From: Chloroflexota bacterium
GTDB lineage: Bacteria > Chloroflexota > Chloroflexia > Chloroflexales > Roseiflexaceae
Length of the DNA: 64,000 bases
Direction: 5' to 3'
Assembly: GCA_013388755.1 (NCBI GenBank)
Contig: JACAEQ010000034.1
Coordinates: 1-64,000 of the forward strand
A model generated the notes under the pieces. That model searched no databases, was not told the origin of the DNA, and worked only from the letters and a program-made list of their open reading frames with translations. Positions 37,228-45,326 of the stretch are shown here, piece by piece. The first letter of the stretch is position 1. Each line of letters opens with the position of its first letter. The translations under genes and the position numbers were made by a program.

Positions 37228-38742
37228 ATGATGGCATCGTCGTCAATTAACGCCAGAGACGCGGTTGCGCCGCTCATCCTGACACTCGATATCGGCACAT
37301 CGTCGGTGCGCGCGCTCATGTTCGACGCACAGGGCCGGCGCGTGGTAAGCGTTGCAGCACGCGAACCGGTCGAGCTGCGCTCTTCGTCGGATGGCGCATC
37401 TGAAATCGATGCGGATGACCTGTTTCGCGCGATCGGGCGATGCCTCGATGCGGCGCTGGCACAGGCCGCGCCGGTCGCATCCGCCGGGGCGATCGGTGCC
37501 GTTGCGGTCGCAACGCTGGCAACCACGATGCTGGCACTCGATCACCGCGGGCGCCCGCTGACACCGATCTTCACGTATGCCGATACGCGCTGCGCCAGTG
37601 ATGCGGCAGCCCTCCGCGCCCGCCACATCGAACATGAGATCCACCAGCGCACAGGGTGCCTCTTGCGTACCAGTTACTGGCCGGCACGGCTCGCCTGGCT
37701 GCGCCGTACCCGCCCGACGATCTTCCGCCAGGCAGCCGCATGGGCGACCCTCGGCGAATTTCTGGAACTGCGACTCTTCGGGCAACGCCGGATCAGCTAT
37801 TCTGCAGCCGCATGGACCGGCTTGCTCGACCGTGTGTCTCTCTCGTGGGATCTGCGCCTGCTGGGCGAACTTGGCGTACGACCGGGGCAGATGGCGCCGC
37901 TGGTTGACGTGGATGAGCCCCTCCAGGGATTACTACCCGATCACGCAGCGCGCTGGTCCGAACTGGTTGATGTGCCGTGGTTCCCGGCAATCGGCGACGG
38001 TGCGGCCGCCAACATCGGCAGCGGCTGCGCTACGCCGGCATGTGCAGCGATTACGCTGGGCACGACCGGTGCACTACGCGTGATCCTGCCTGATGCGCCG
38101 CACGTTCCACCCGGCCTCTGGTGCTACCGGGTTGATCGGCGACGCGCATTGCTGGGCGGCGCAACCAGTGAAGGTGGAAACGTCTATGCCTGGCTACGCG
38201 AGACGCTCCGTATTGACGAGAGTCCTGCAAGGCTGGAACATGCGCTCGCGGCACTCCCACCCGATGGCCACGGTCTGACGGTGCTGCCATTCTGGGCTGG
38301 CGAACGCAGCCCTGGCTGGGCCGGCGATGCGCGTGCCTCGATCGCTGGCCTGTCATTGGGGACCACCCCGCTCGACATCCTGCGTGCCGGAATGGAAGCT
38401 GTCGCCTACCGTTTTGCGCTGATTCTTGAACAGGTCGAACGCGCGGGAGTGACACCGCAAACATTCGTTGCCGGCGGCGGCGCGTTGCTCGCATCGGCAA
38501 CCTGGATGCAGATTATGGCCGATGTTCTGGGGCGGTCACTGACCGTCGCCACCGAAACCGAGGTCAGCTCCCGTGGTGTGGCCTTGCTGGCGCTGGAAGC
38601 GCTGAACATCCACATAAGCGATGATCATACCGCTGTGAGCCCGACCAGCTTTGCACCGGATGCAGAACGACACGCGATCTATCGCGCGGCCATCGAACGC
38701 CAGCAGACGCTGTACCGCAAGCTGATCGGCGAGTATCGCTAG
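37228..38742 (+). CDS. FGGY-family carbohydrate kinase (gluconokinase/xylulokinase-like)
   Basis: A 504-residue sugar kinase of the ASKHA fold. The phosphate-binding start is LTLDIGTSSVRALMFDAQG, and the second half shows the adenosine motif FVAGGGALLASATWMQIMADVLGR cut into the usual blocks. Length and the WAGERSPGW segment favour gluconokinase or a related FGGY member over glycerol kinase. The substrate cannot be fixed by eye. It is two bases downstream of the ATL gene. The stop codon is part of a 7-bp direct repeat flanking a family-A element. Confidence 0.88.
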   Translation: MMASSSINARDAVAPLILTLDIGTSSVRALMFDAQGRRVVSVAAREPVELRSSSDGASEIDADDLFRAIGRCLDAALAQAAPVASAGAIGAVAVATLATTMLALDHRGRPLTPIFTYADTRCASDAAALRARHIEHEIHQRTGCLLRTSYWPARLAWLRRTRPTIFRQAAAWATLGEFLELRLFGQRRISYSAAAWTGLLDRVSLSWDLRLLGELGVRPGQMAPLVDVDEPLQGLLPDHAARWSELVDVPWFPAIGDGAAANIGSGCATPACAAITLGTTGALRVILPDAPHVPPGLWCYRVDRRRALLGGATSEGGNVYAWLRETLRIDESPARLEHALAALPPDGHGLTVLPFWAGERSPGWAGDARASIAGLSLGTTPLDILRAGMEAVAYRFALILEQVERAGVTPQTFVAGGGALLASATWMQIMADVLGRSLTVATETEVSSRGVALLALEALNIHISDDHTAVSPTSFAPDAERHAIYRAAIERQQTLYRKLIGEYR

Positions 38743-38866
38743 AGCCAATACCTTGCAAATAAGGAGCGATACACCCCCAACTCCCCCCGCTGGGAGAGAA
38801 GCCGGTCTCCCGCCCCCGCTGGGGGCGGGCTGGGGTGGGGGCGAAGAGCTTATTTGAAAGGTATTG
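38743..38866 (+). repeat. Family-A MITE-like element, complete copy
   Basis: A 124-bp element with 18-bp terminal inverted repeats, CAATACCTTGCAAATAAG (38746-38763) and CTTATTTGAAAGGTATTG (38849-38866), matching at 17 of 18 positions. The interior is C- and G-rich (CCCCCGCTGGGGGCGGG hairpin). The direct repeat TCGCTAG lies at 38736-38742 and 38867-38873, which fits a 7-bp target duplication that includes the kinase stop codon. No protein is encoded. A second, truncated copy opens the window. Confidence 0.8.
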
Positions 38867-38878
38867 TCGCTAGTGCTG

Positions 38879-39013
38879 CCACCTTGCACATAAGAGCATG
38901 TCCGAATCGCGGATGGCTGAATGTCACTGCGAGCGAAACGACGCCATCTACCGGTACGAGCGGATTCTCTCCCCCGCTGCGGGAAGGCCGGGGTGGGGGT
39001 GAAGGGCTCATTG
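38879..39013 (+). repeat. Degenerate A/B repeat mosaic
   Basis: ACCTTGCACATAAG resembles the family-A end. From 38894, GAGCATGTCCGAATCGCGG leads into CACTGCGAGCGAAACGACG, a mutated left half of family B. From about 38964 a CTCTCCCCCGCTGCGGG and GGGGTGGGGGTG block resembles the interior of family A. No right end is recognisable. With the complete A copy this fills the gap between the kinase and holB. Confidence 0.6.
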
Positions 39014-39039
39014 CAGTGCCGCAGCACAAACGTCAGTCT

Positions 39040-40098
39040 TTACCTGCGAACACCTCGCCGTTCCGGCAGCGCGAGCAGCGTCCCCTCGATTGCAAGCTGC
39101 GGGTTCACATTATCACGTAAGCGCTGCACTGTCAGGCCAATGCTCGTCAGGAAGGCATGAACGTCCGCGACGGCGTAGTGTGACGCTGCGGTCGTCACTT
39201 CGTCACGCCGATCGATATGCACAATGGCCTGCGGGCAGCCGGCGGCCGTTAGCAAGACATCCCGCCACCAGCTTTGCCACAATGCGAGCATGTCCATCAC
39301 TGCCGCCTGTTCACCGGCGCGGTATTCTTTCGCGCGTTCTTCGGCCCAGCGCAGCCGCGCTGCAATCGGTTGCTCAGCCAGCGACAGCAACGCCGCAAGC
39401 TGTTCCTGGCGCGCCTCGAGTTCCTCCGGCGCATCAGCCATGCGCAACGCCCAGCCGATCCGTCCGCCACTCCAGGCGGCCAGCAACTCGGCATCGCCAG
39501 CTATCAGGCCGCGCATCTCACGCAACGCCGCGGCGACCTGCGCGCGCGGCACCGGGCGCAGACGCAACAGCTGGCAACGCGACACAATCGTCGGCAACAG
39601 GCTGCCCGCCGTGTGCGCCACCAGTATCAGGGTTGCATATGGCGGCGGCTCCTCCAGCGTTTTCAACAGAGCATTCGACGCCGCTTCGGTCAACCGTTCT
39701 GCGTCATGCAGGATGAAGATGCGCCGGCGACCCTCGTACGGCTTCAACGTGACATCACGCTGCCACTCACGCACCGTATCGATCCGTAACTCCTTCTGGC
39801 GGGCAGCCTCGTCGGGCTTCAAGCCGGCAGCCTGCGTGGCCATCCCCACGACTCGAACATCCGGATGATTGCCATGCGCGATTCGCTGGCACGCCCGGCA
39901 TTGCAAACAAGGATCCACCCCGGCCCTATCACAGTTAAGCGCCTGCGCCAGCCGCAACGCCAGCAGTGCCTTCCCGATCCCTTCAGGCCCGCCGATCACA
40001 TATGCATGCGCCATACGGTCGCCGGCTATCGAGCGGCGTAAGAACGCAACGGCCCACTCATGGCCAATGATTCCCCAGTTGGTTAACGAATCTGTCAT
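39040..40098 (-). CDS. holB: DNA polymerase III delta-prime subunit
   Basis: A 352-residue clamp-loader subunit of the AAA+ type. The P-loop is GGPEGIGKALLA, the zinc module CLQCRACQRIAHGNHPD, the Walker B region IFILHDAERLTEAASNALLKTLEEPP, and the SRC motif IVSRCQLL. As in other delta-prime proteins the ATPase core is followed by a helical collar domain. It works with the tau/gamma and delta subunits to load the sliding clamp. ATG 40098 fits the family N-terminus (WGIIGHEWAVAFLRRSI); in-frame codons up to 40422 overlap the divergent receiver gene. Confidence 0.93.
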   Translation of the reverse strand: MTDSLTNWGIIGHEWAVAFLRRSIAGDRMAHAYVIGGPEGIGKALLALRLAQALNCDRAGVDPCLQCRACQRIAHGNHPDVRVVGMATQAAGLKPDEAARQKELRIDTVREWQRDVTLKPYEGRRRIFILHDAERLTEAASNALLKTLEEPPPYATLILVAHTAGSLLPTIVSRCQLLRLRPVPRAQVAAALREMRGLIAGDAELLAAWSGGRIGWALRMADAPEELEARQEQLAALLSLAEQPIAARLRWAEERAKEYRAGEQAAVMDMLALWQSWWRDVLLTAAGCPQAIVHIDRRDEVTTAASHYAVADVHAFLTSIGLTVQRLRDNVNPQLAIEGTLLALPERRGVRR

Positions 40099-40175
40099 AT
40101 GTGGACAAACCGTATCTTTTTCAGCCGTATTCAGGTTTGATTCTGGTAGAAACGCTGTGAACGGTGAGGTTACGC

Positions 40176-40559
40176 ATGGCGCCCCACACCATCCTGATCG
40201 TGGATGACACCCCCGATCATCGCGACATTCTGGCCCGTCTGCTGCGCGCCACCGGCTATCGCGTGCTCGAGGCAACGCCTGCCGAAGTGCTCGACCGGGC
40301 GAATGGCGAGCGCCCCGACCTGATTCTGTTCGCCCTGTCGTTACCCGGCCAGCACGCCTGGGAGACAGCACGCCAGTTGCATACCATACCTGCTCTAGCA
40401 GCAACGCCGATCCTGGGATCAACCCTGTATCCTACGCTCATCAAGCGCTCACGAGTGCATACCATCGGCTGCGTTGACTACATCGACAAGCCATTCGATC
40501 TGGACGATCTGCTCGATCGCATCGCTGGCCTGCTCCGCACGACGGCACTGGCCGCCTGA
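40176..40559 (+). CDS. Stand-alone receiver domain lacking the phosphoacceptor Asp
   Basis: A 127-residue single CheY-like domain. The acidic pair (LIVDDTPDHRD) and the conserved Lys (VDYIDKPFD) are present. At the phosphorylation site the sequence reads DLILFALSLPG, where the usual Asp is Ala. It should therefore not be phosphorylated at the normal site and may act as a constitutive or ligand-gated interaction module. GGTGAGGT precedes ATG 40176. It is divergent from holB, with no histidine kinase nearby. Confidence 0.85.
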   Translation: MAPHTILIVDDTPDHRDILARLLRATGYRVLEATPAEVLDRANGERPDLILFALSLPGQHAWETARQLHTIPALAATPILGSTLYPTLIKRSRVHTIGCVDYIDKPFDLDDLLDRIAGLLRTTALAA

Positions 40560-40609
40560 CCAGGCGTCGTGCGCGCGATGGCGTACGAAACACAAAGGTT
40601 CAACCGGCA

Positions 40610-42049
40610 CTACACGATCCCGCTCAGGCGGCGCAGCACCAGCACCCCGTTAATTCCGCCAAAGCCAAACGAGTTCGACACTGCAATCTCAATCGCGGCC
40701 GGGCGCCCCCGCTGTGGCACATAATCCAGATCACACTGCGGATCGGGCGTTGTCAGATTGATGGTTGGTGGTATGTACCGGTGGTGCATCGCCAGCAGGG
40801 TTGCAGCCGCTTCAACCGCGCCGGCCGCACTGGTCAGGTGACCGATCATTGATTTCGTTGCGCTGATCGGCACACTATACGCATACTCCCCAAAGGCTGT
40901 TTTGATTGCCAGCGTCTCGGCAATATCGCCGGTAGGCGTACCCGTCGCGTGGGCATTGATATAATCCACCTGTTGCGGCGTTATCCGCGCCCGCGCCAGC
41001 GCGCGAATGATGGCGCGCGCTGCACCATCGCCGGCAGGATGCGGCGCCGTCACATGATACGCATCACAGGTCGAGGCATACCCGGCAACCTCGGCATAAA
41101 TGCGCGCACCACGTCGCCGGGCATGGCCAAGTGGTTCCAGCACCAGCACACCCGCGCCCTCACCAAGGACAAAACCATCGCGCGCGGCATCAAAGGGGCG
41201 CGACGCGCCTGCCGGATCATCATTGCGCGTGGATAACGCCCGGATGGCGCTGAAACTTGCCAGCGTCAGGCGGCAGATTGGCGCCTCGGTGCCTCCCGCC
41301 AGCATGATCGTCGCATCGCCGCGCCGGATGACTTCCGCCGCTTCGCCGATCGCCTGGGCGCTCGCGGCACAGGCAGTGGCAATCGCAGTGTTATAACCCA
41401 TCAGGCCAAGCTGGATCGCGACCTGGCACGAGGGCATGTTTGGCAGCGAACTGGTAATATAGAATGGGTTTATCCGCCCCGCACCGCGCTCAAAAAGCGT
41501 CTTTGCCGCCACTTCGGTATCCGGCGGCGAGGTACTGCCGCAGGCGATCAGCGCCCCGGCATCATAACGATTACTCTCATCAATAACCAACCCGGCATCA
41601 TCAAGCGCCATGCGCGCCGCGGCGACCGCGAACTGGCTGCCCCGCGAGATCCGGCGTGCCTCCTTCGCGTCCATGTAGTCGCGCGCCTCAAAGCCGCGCA
41701 CCTCGGCTGCAATGGTTACCGGCGCATCTCCCGGATCGCAGAGTGTTACCGGCCCGACACCGCTCCGCCCTGCTTCCAGGCCCTGCCAGAATGGCGCCAG
41801 GCCAATGCCTAGCGGTGTCACCACGCCCATGCCGGTGACAACGACCCGGCCATCTTCTTCGTCCTCGTCGATCGCGGCAGGCTCTGGCTGCAGCACCGGC
41901 TCATCTTCGAAGACTTCGGCCAGCAACTGATCGACCTTCAACGCAATGGCATCCGGCCCGGTCAGCACGTTGTGCTCACCGATAAGCGCCAGAAACCTTT
42001 CGCGCAATCGTGCGCGACGTGCCGAAGCATCGCGAGAGATGGGCTGCAT
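40610..42049 (-). CDS. fabF: 3-oxoacyl-[ACP] synthase II with N-terminal extension
   Basis: A 479-residue ketosynthase. The thiolase-fold core starts at about residue 68 (VVVTGMGVVTPLG) and has the full catalytic set: Cys in ATACAASAQA, His in NAHATGT and His in MIGHLTSAAGA, plus the C-terminal NSFGFGGINGVLV. It condenses malonyl-ACP with acyl-ACP in fatty acid elongation. About 67 residues ahead of the core are not part of FabF: a helical stretch (RLRERFLALIGEHNVLTG) and an acidic linker. GGGAG precedes ATG 42049. No other fab genes are adjacent. Confidence 0.9.
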   Translation of the reverse strand: MQPISRDASARRARLRERFLALIGEHNVLTGPDAIALKVDQLLAEVFEDEPVLQPEPAAIDEDEEDGRVVVTGMGVVTPLGIGLAPFWQGLEAGRSGVGPVTLCDPGDAPVTIAAEVRGFEARDYMDAKEARRISRGSQFAVAAARMALDDAGLVIDESNRYDAGALIACGSTSPPDTEVAAKTLFERGAGRINPFYITSSLPNMPSCQVAIQLGLMGYNTAIATACAASAQAIGEAAEVIRRGDATIMLAGGTEAPICRLTLASFSAIRALSTRNDDPAGASRPFDAARDGFVLGEGAGVLVLEPLGHARRRGARIYAEVAGYASTCDAYHVTAPHPAGDGAARAIIRALARARITPQQVDYINAHATGTPTGDIAETLAIKTAFGEYAYSVPISATKSMIGHLTSAAGAVEAAATLLAMHHRYIPPTINLTTPDPQCDLDYVPQRGRPAAIEIAVSNSFGFGGINGVLVLRRLSGIV

Positions 42050-42154
42050 TGCTCCCTCTCCTCTCCAAAACATGGTCGCATCAATGATCCGCGTCGCGCG
42101 CCTGCCTTGAACCGGGACGAAGAGACGTGCCGCCCACCGCGTAACTTACGTCAC

Positions 42155-43075
42155 TTACAGCCGCCCGGTAGCAACCAGCGCCAGTATCACCACGCCGGCA
42201 ATGATACGATACATGCCGAAGGCCACAAAACTGTGGTTGGCAACATAGCGCAGCAGCCAGCCAATGCTCAACCACGCCACAACCAGCGAGACGACCAGCC
42301 CGAGAAACAGCCGGCCCATGTCGCCGGGGGTCAACTGGTCGAGGCTGGTCAACAGATCGACAATCGTGGCCGCGCCGAGTGTAGGTATCGCCAGATAGAA
42401 GGAGAACGCCGTAGCCGCGCGGCGGTCGAGCCCTGCCAGCATGCCGCCAACGATCGACGCGCCCGAACGCGAGACACCCGGCACCAGTGCCAGTACCTGC
42501 GCGATGCCGATGCCAATCGCCTGCCGCAGCGACACATGCAGAACATTGTGGACCGCGGGCGCCCGCTGCGGCAATCGTTCAACGGCAATCAGCACCAGGC
42601 CGCCAGCGATCAGCGCAACACCGATTACCGGCGGCGAGAACAATACTGCTTTGATCCAGCTATGTAACACCAGGCCAATCGCTGCTGCGGGAACAAACGC
42701 AATACCAACGGCTATCCAGAAACGACGCACCTGTGGGTCGTGCGGCACGCCCCGGGCCTGGCGCAGCAACTCCGGCGCGTAAAAGCCGACAACCGCGATC
42801 ACTGCACCAAGTTGAATGAAAATCTCGAATGTGCCGCCAAGGCTGCCCTCGAAACCCAGCAGATCAGAGACAATCAACAAATGACCGGTTGAAGAGACAG
42901 GAAGAAATTCGGTCAGGCCTTCGACTACACCAAGAATCACTACCTGCCACCAGTTAGCGGCAGTCGGAACTGCAATAATCAGCGCAATCGCCAGCAACGC
43001 GACGGCAGCGGCAATCAAGGTAGCACCGCGGCGGGAACGCGTTGAGGCAACGGCAATTGATTCTGAGGAGCGCAT
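42155..43075 (-). CDS. uppP: Undecaprenyl-diphosphatase UppP/BacA
   Basis: A 306-residue polytopic enzyme that dephosphorylates undecaprenyl pyrophosphate to recycle the carrier for peptidoglycan and polysaccharide synthesis. Both catalytic blocks are visible: VEGLTEFLPVSSTGHLL and LVPGVSRSGASI. The N-terminus has an extra 40 or so residues, including one additional hydrophobic segment, before the family start. Start ATG 43075 is preferred to 43135. It fits functionally with the upstream polysaccharide cluster and with the dgkA homologue at 49.0 kb. Confidence 0.93.
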   Translation of the reverse strand: MRSSESIAVASTRSRRGATLIAAAVALLAIALIIAVPTAANWWQVVILGVVEGLTEFLPVSSTGHLLIVSDLLGFEGSLGGTFEIFIQLGAVIAVVGFYAPELLRQARGVPHDPQVRRFWIAVGIAFVPAAAIGLVLHSWIKAVLFSPPVIGVALIAGGLVLIAVERLPQRAPAVHNVLHVSLRQAIGIGIAQVLALVPGVSRSGASIVGGMLAGLDRRAATAFSFYLAIPTLGAATIVDLLTSLDQLTPGDMGRLFLGLVVSLVVAWLSIGWLLRYVANHSFVAFGMYRIIAGVVILALVATGRL

Positions 43076-43374
43076 GAGGCGCCTTCGCTTTCCGCTTCGT
43101 TCAGTGCCAGCATGCGCCCGGCAACCACACGGCATGCGGCATCAGGTGCGCAACCCTGCCCGGTTTCTGTCGCGCTCCCGCATTATACCAGACAGCAGAC
43201 GTTCCAGGCCCTGTGATCCATGCTACAGGGGCGATCCGATGCAGAATAGACGCTCCTGATGATAGGCGATATTGTGAATGCTAGCGACATACCTTGCCGA
43301 ATCCATCCTATGTTGCACAATCCATATCTATCAGGGCGTTTGGCGGCGTCAGTGATGAGCGTTCAACACCGAGC

Positions 43375-43409
43375 AATCAACAATCAGCAATCAACCATCA
43401 ATGATCAGC
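43375..43409. repeat. Tandem heptamer repeat, five units
   Basis: The units AATCAAC, AATCAGC, AATCAAC, CATCAAT and GATCAGC follow one another without gaps. The surrounding gap (43076-43638) is unusually AT-rich for this DNA and otherwise holds the promoter at 43445. A short open frame at 43259-43507 spans the repeat but has no ribosome-binding site and looks non-coding. Confidence 0.6.
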
Positions 43410-43444
43410 AACATTTGAGGTCACGGTACATGATCGTTGTTGCC

Positions 43445-43473
43445 TTGCAAGAAACGAAACCTTGCGCTAGAAT
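43445..43473 (+). promoter_or_regulatory. Sigma-70-type promoter for the AT-hook gene
   Basis: TTGCAA, a 17-bp spacer and TAGAAT. The start codon at 43639 leaves a leader of about 160 nt. The heptamer repeat ends 35 bp upstream of the -35 box. Confidence 0.55.
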
Positions 43474-43638
43474 AACTATTGATGGGATGTACAGGGTGTT
43501 TGTGTGAGGTTGGGTGTGAACGTCCTGTTGTCAGGGTCATATTCTATCATTGTGCCAGCCTGACTGCTGCAATGGTCTTTGTCGTGTGGTATCAATTCAC
43601 ATAGAAAAGCAAAGGATGATTGGAAAGGAAGGCAATGT

Positions 43639-44019
43639 ATGCCACGAGTACGTAAACTATCGCCCGATGAAGTGCGAACAATCGAAAACAGAGGCAAGGG
43701 CATGAGGAAACTCGTCGCCGAACAATATGACGCTTTTCTCGCTGACTATGCAGTTGGAGACTATGGGGAAGCGGAACTTGAGGGCAATGAGAAACGCCTC
43801 ACCGTGCGCAATCGCCTGAAGGCCGCCGCGACGCGCCGTGGGTTGGAGATCGGGTTTTTCCGCACGCGCGGATCGACCATCCGTTTCAGGGTTATTGAAG
43901 CCCCACGCGAGGTTGTCGAGCATCCGGTTGTGGCGGCCGCGCCGCCACCGGCAATGCCGACGACCGAAAGTGAACCCGCGCGGAAGCGACCGGGGCGGCC
44001 GCGTAAAAAACCAGCATAG
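43639..44019 (+). CDS. Small basic protein with C-terminal AT-hook
   Basis: A 126-residue protein. The N-terminal 85 residues are mixed helical with basic patches (MPRVRKLSPDEVRTIENRG, RLTVRNRLKAAATRRGLE). A Pro/Ala linker follows and then KRPGRPRKK, a canonical AT-hook that binds the minor groove of AT-rich DNA. A chromatin-organising or regulatory role is inferred. The chosen ATG has GGAAAGGAAGG just upstream and fits better than 43579. It converges on the phospholipase D-like gene with a 14-bp gap. Confidence 0.75.
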   Translation: MPRVRKLSPDEVRTIENRGKGMRKLVAEQYDAFLADYAVGDYGEAELEGNEKRLTVRNRLKAAATRRGLEIGFFRTRGSTIRFRVIEAPREVVEHPVVAAAPPPAMPTTESEPARKRPGRPRKKPA

Positions 44020-44033
44020 CTGCACCGACCAGT

Positions 44034-45161
44034 TCAGTTGCAACGTGATGGTTCACGCGCTTGCTGGCGAATACGCTGATACTCTGCGGCAAATAGCCTG
44101 GCGATCGTTCGATCGTGAATGATCGTCAGGTTTTCATCGTTGTCGCGTTCAGCGCTGCTGGTAAAGTTATACGAACCGCTGATAACGATCCGTTCGTCAA
44201 TAATCATCACTTTGTGGTGCATGATATAACAGTTACCATCTGCCACTATATCCACACCCTCAGCGTGTAATTGCTCGAAGACCGACCCCGTGCCGCGGGC
44301 ATTCTGCTGCTCTATGACCCCTTCAATATGCACGCCGCGCCTGGCCGCCTCCACCAGCGCCTCCGCGATCGGCGTCGAGGTGAACGAGAAGGCCAGAAAC
44401 ACAATACTCCTGCGCGCCTGCCGGACCTGTTCGAGAATCGATGGTAGCGCCTGCTCTCCTGGCGTGAAGTACACCTCGACCATTGCCTGCCCGGCATACG
44501 TTGCAGGCCGTGGCAAACCGCTGCGCTTGGTGGTGCCGAAGGCGCCGGTCAGCATCTGCTCAAACTCGCGCTGGTACGCGCCCGCAATCTGCCGGTTCGC
44601 AAAACGAATCGCATTGTTGTTGTTGCGGAAGGTGCAGTTTTCGGTCAGGTTCCACGAACCGGTCCATACGATCGTCTCATCAATCACAAGAAACTTGTTG
44701 TTCATGAAGGCTGCGCGTTTGTCAACAACAAGCGGGATCCTCCAGTCCTGCAACTGACCGGATAGCATGGAAACGGCAGGTGTATCGAGGTTCTCGCCAT
44801 CGATCACAACCCGCACCATCACCCCGCGACGCCTGGCGGCGAGTAGTGCGTCAACCAGCGGCTCAAGATCCAGATCGAACGCGGCCACGTCAATCGTTGC
44901 ACGCGATCGCGCAATATCTGCAAGCACTGCTTCCAGCAACGGTGGGATTGTGCGGCGCGCCGGGATATCAGGGTAATGCAGGGTGGGCGTCGTGAAGAAG
45001 ATACGGACCGTCTCAGCGACACCAGCGGGCGGCTGCAATGCTGCGGCATTACTTCCAGACGGTAACCTGGCAGGCAGGGCGTACAGTACAACCAGGCCCA
45101 GTAGCGCAAGCAGCACAACCCCGAGCGGGATCGGGCGACGACGACGTTGGCAGGTCATCAT
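44034..45161 (-). CDS. Exported phospholipase D-like protein with one degenerate HKD motif
   Basis: A 375-residue protein with an N-terminal RRRR stretch and hydrophobic signal or anchor (LGVVLLALLGLVVLYALPA), then two PLD repeats. The second HKD motif is intact (MHHKVMIIDERIVISGSYNFT). In the first, MNNKFLVIDETIVWTGSWNLT, the catalytic His is Asn. PLD enzymes normally use one His from each repeat, so activity may be altered or may depend on dimerisation. Substrates could be phospholipids or nucleic acid outside the membrane. A GTG/ATG start at 45209/45206 is also possible. Confidence 0.83.
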   Translation of the reverse strand: MMTCQRRRRPIPLGVVLLALLGLVVLYALPARLPSGSNAAALQPPAGVAETVRIFFTTPTLHYPDIPARRTIPPLLEAVLADIARSRATIDVAAFDLDLEPLVDALLAARRRGVMVRVVIDGENLDTPAVSMLSGQLQDWRIPLVVDKRAAFMNNKFLVIDETIVWTGSWNLTENCTFRNNNNAIRFANRQIAGAYQREFEQMLTGAFGTTKRSGLPRPATYAGQAMVEVYFTPGEQALPSILEQVRQARRSIVFLAFSFTSTPIAEALVEAARRGVHIEGVIEQQNARGTGSVFEQLHAEGVDIVADGNCYIMHHKVMIIDERIVISGSYNFTSSAERDNDENLTIIHDRTIARLFAAEYQRIRQQAREPSRCN

Positions 45162-45326
45162 TCCTGATTCTCTATCACAGTTGTGCAGGTTACGCTGGCG
45201 CTCCATCACCCTCCATCGTTCTGAACCGTCGTGGTGATCGCCACGTTACGCGGTTGGCATACATGCGTCGCTATGGTACCCTGATAGGGCACAACGGCAT
45301 TTCGGCGCTTGAGCGAGGGGCACACT

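Noticed and set aside
43259-43507. 82-codon frame upstream of the AT-hook gene
   Set aside because: It spans the heptamer repeat and the promoter, has no ribosome-binding site and no recognisable features.
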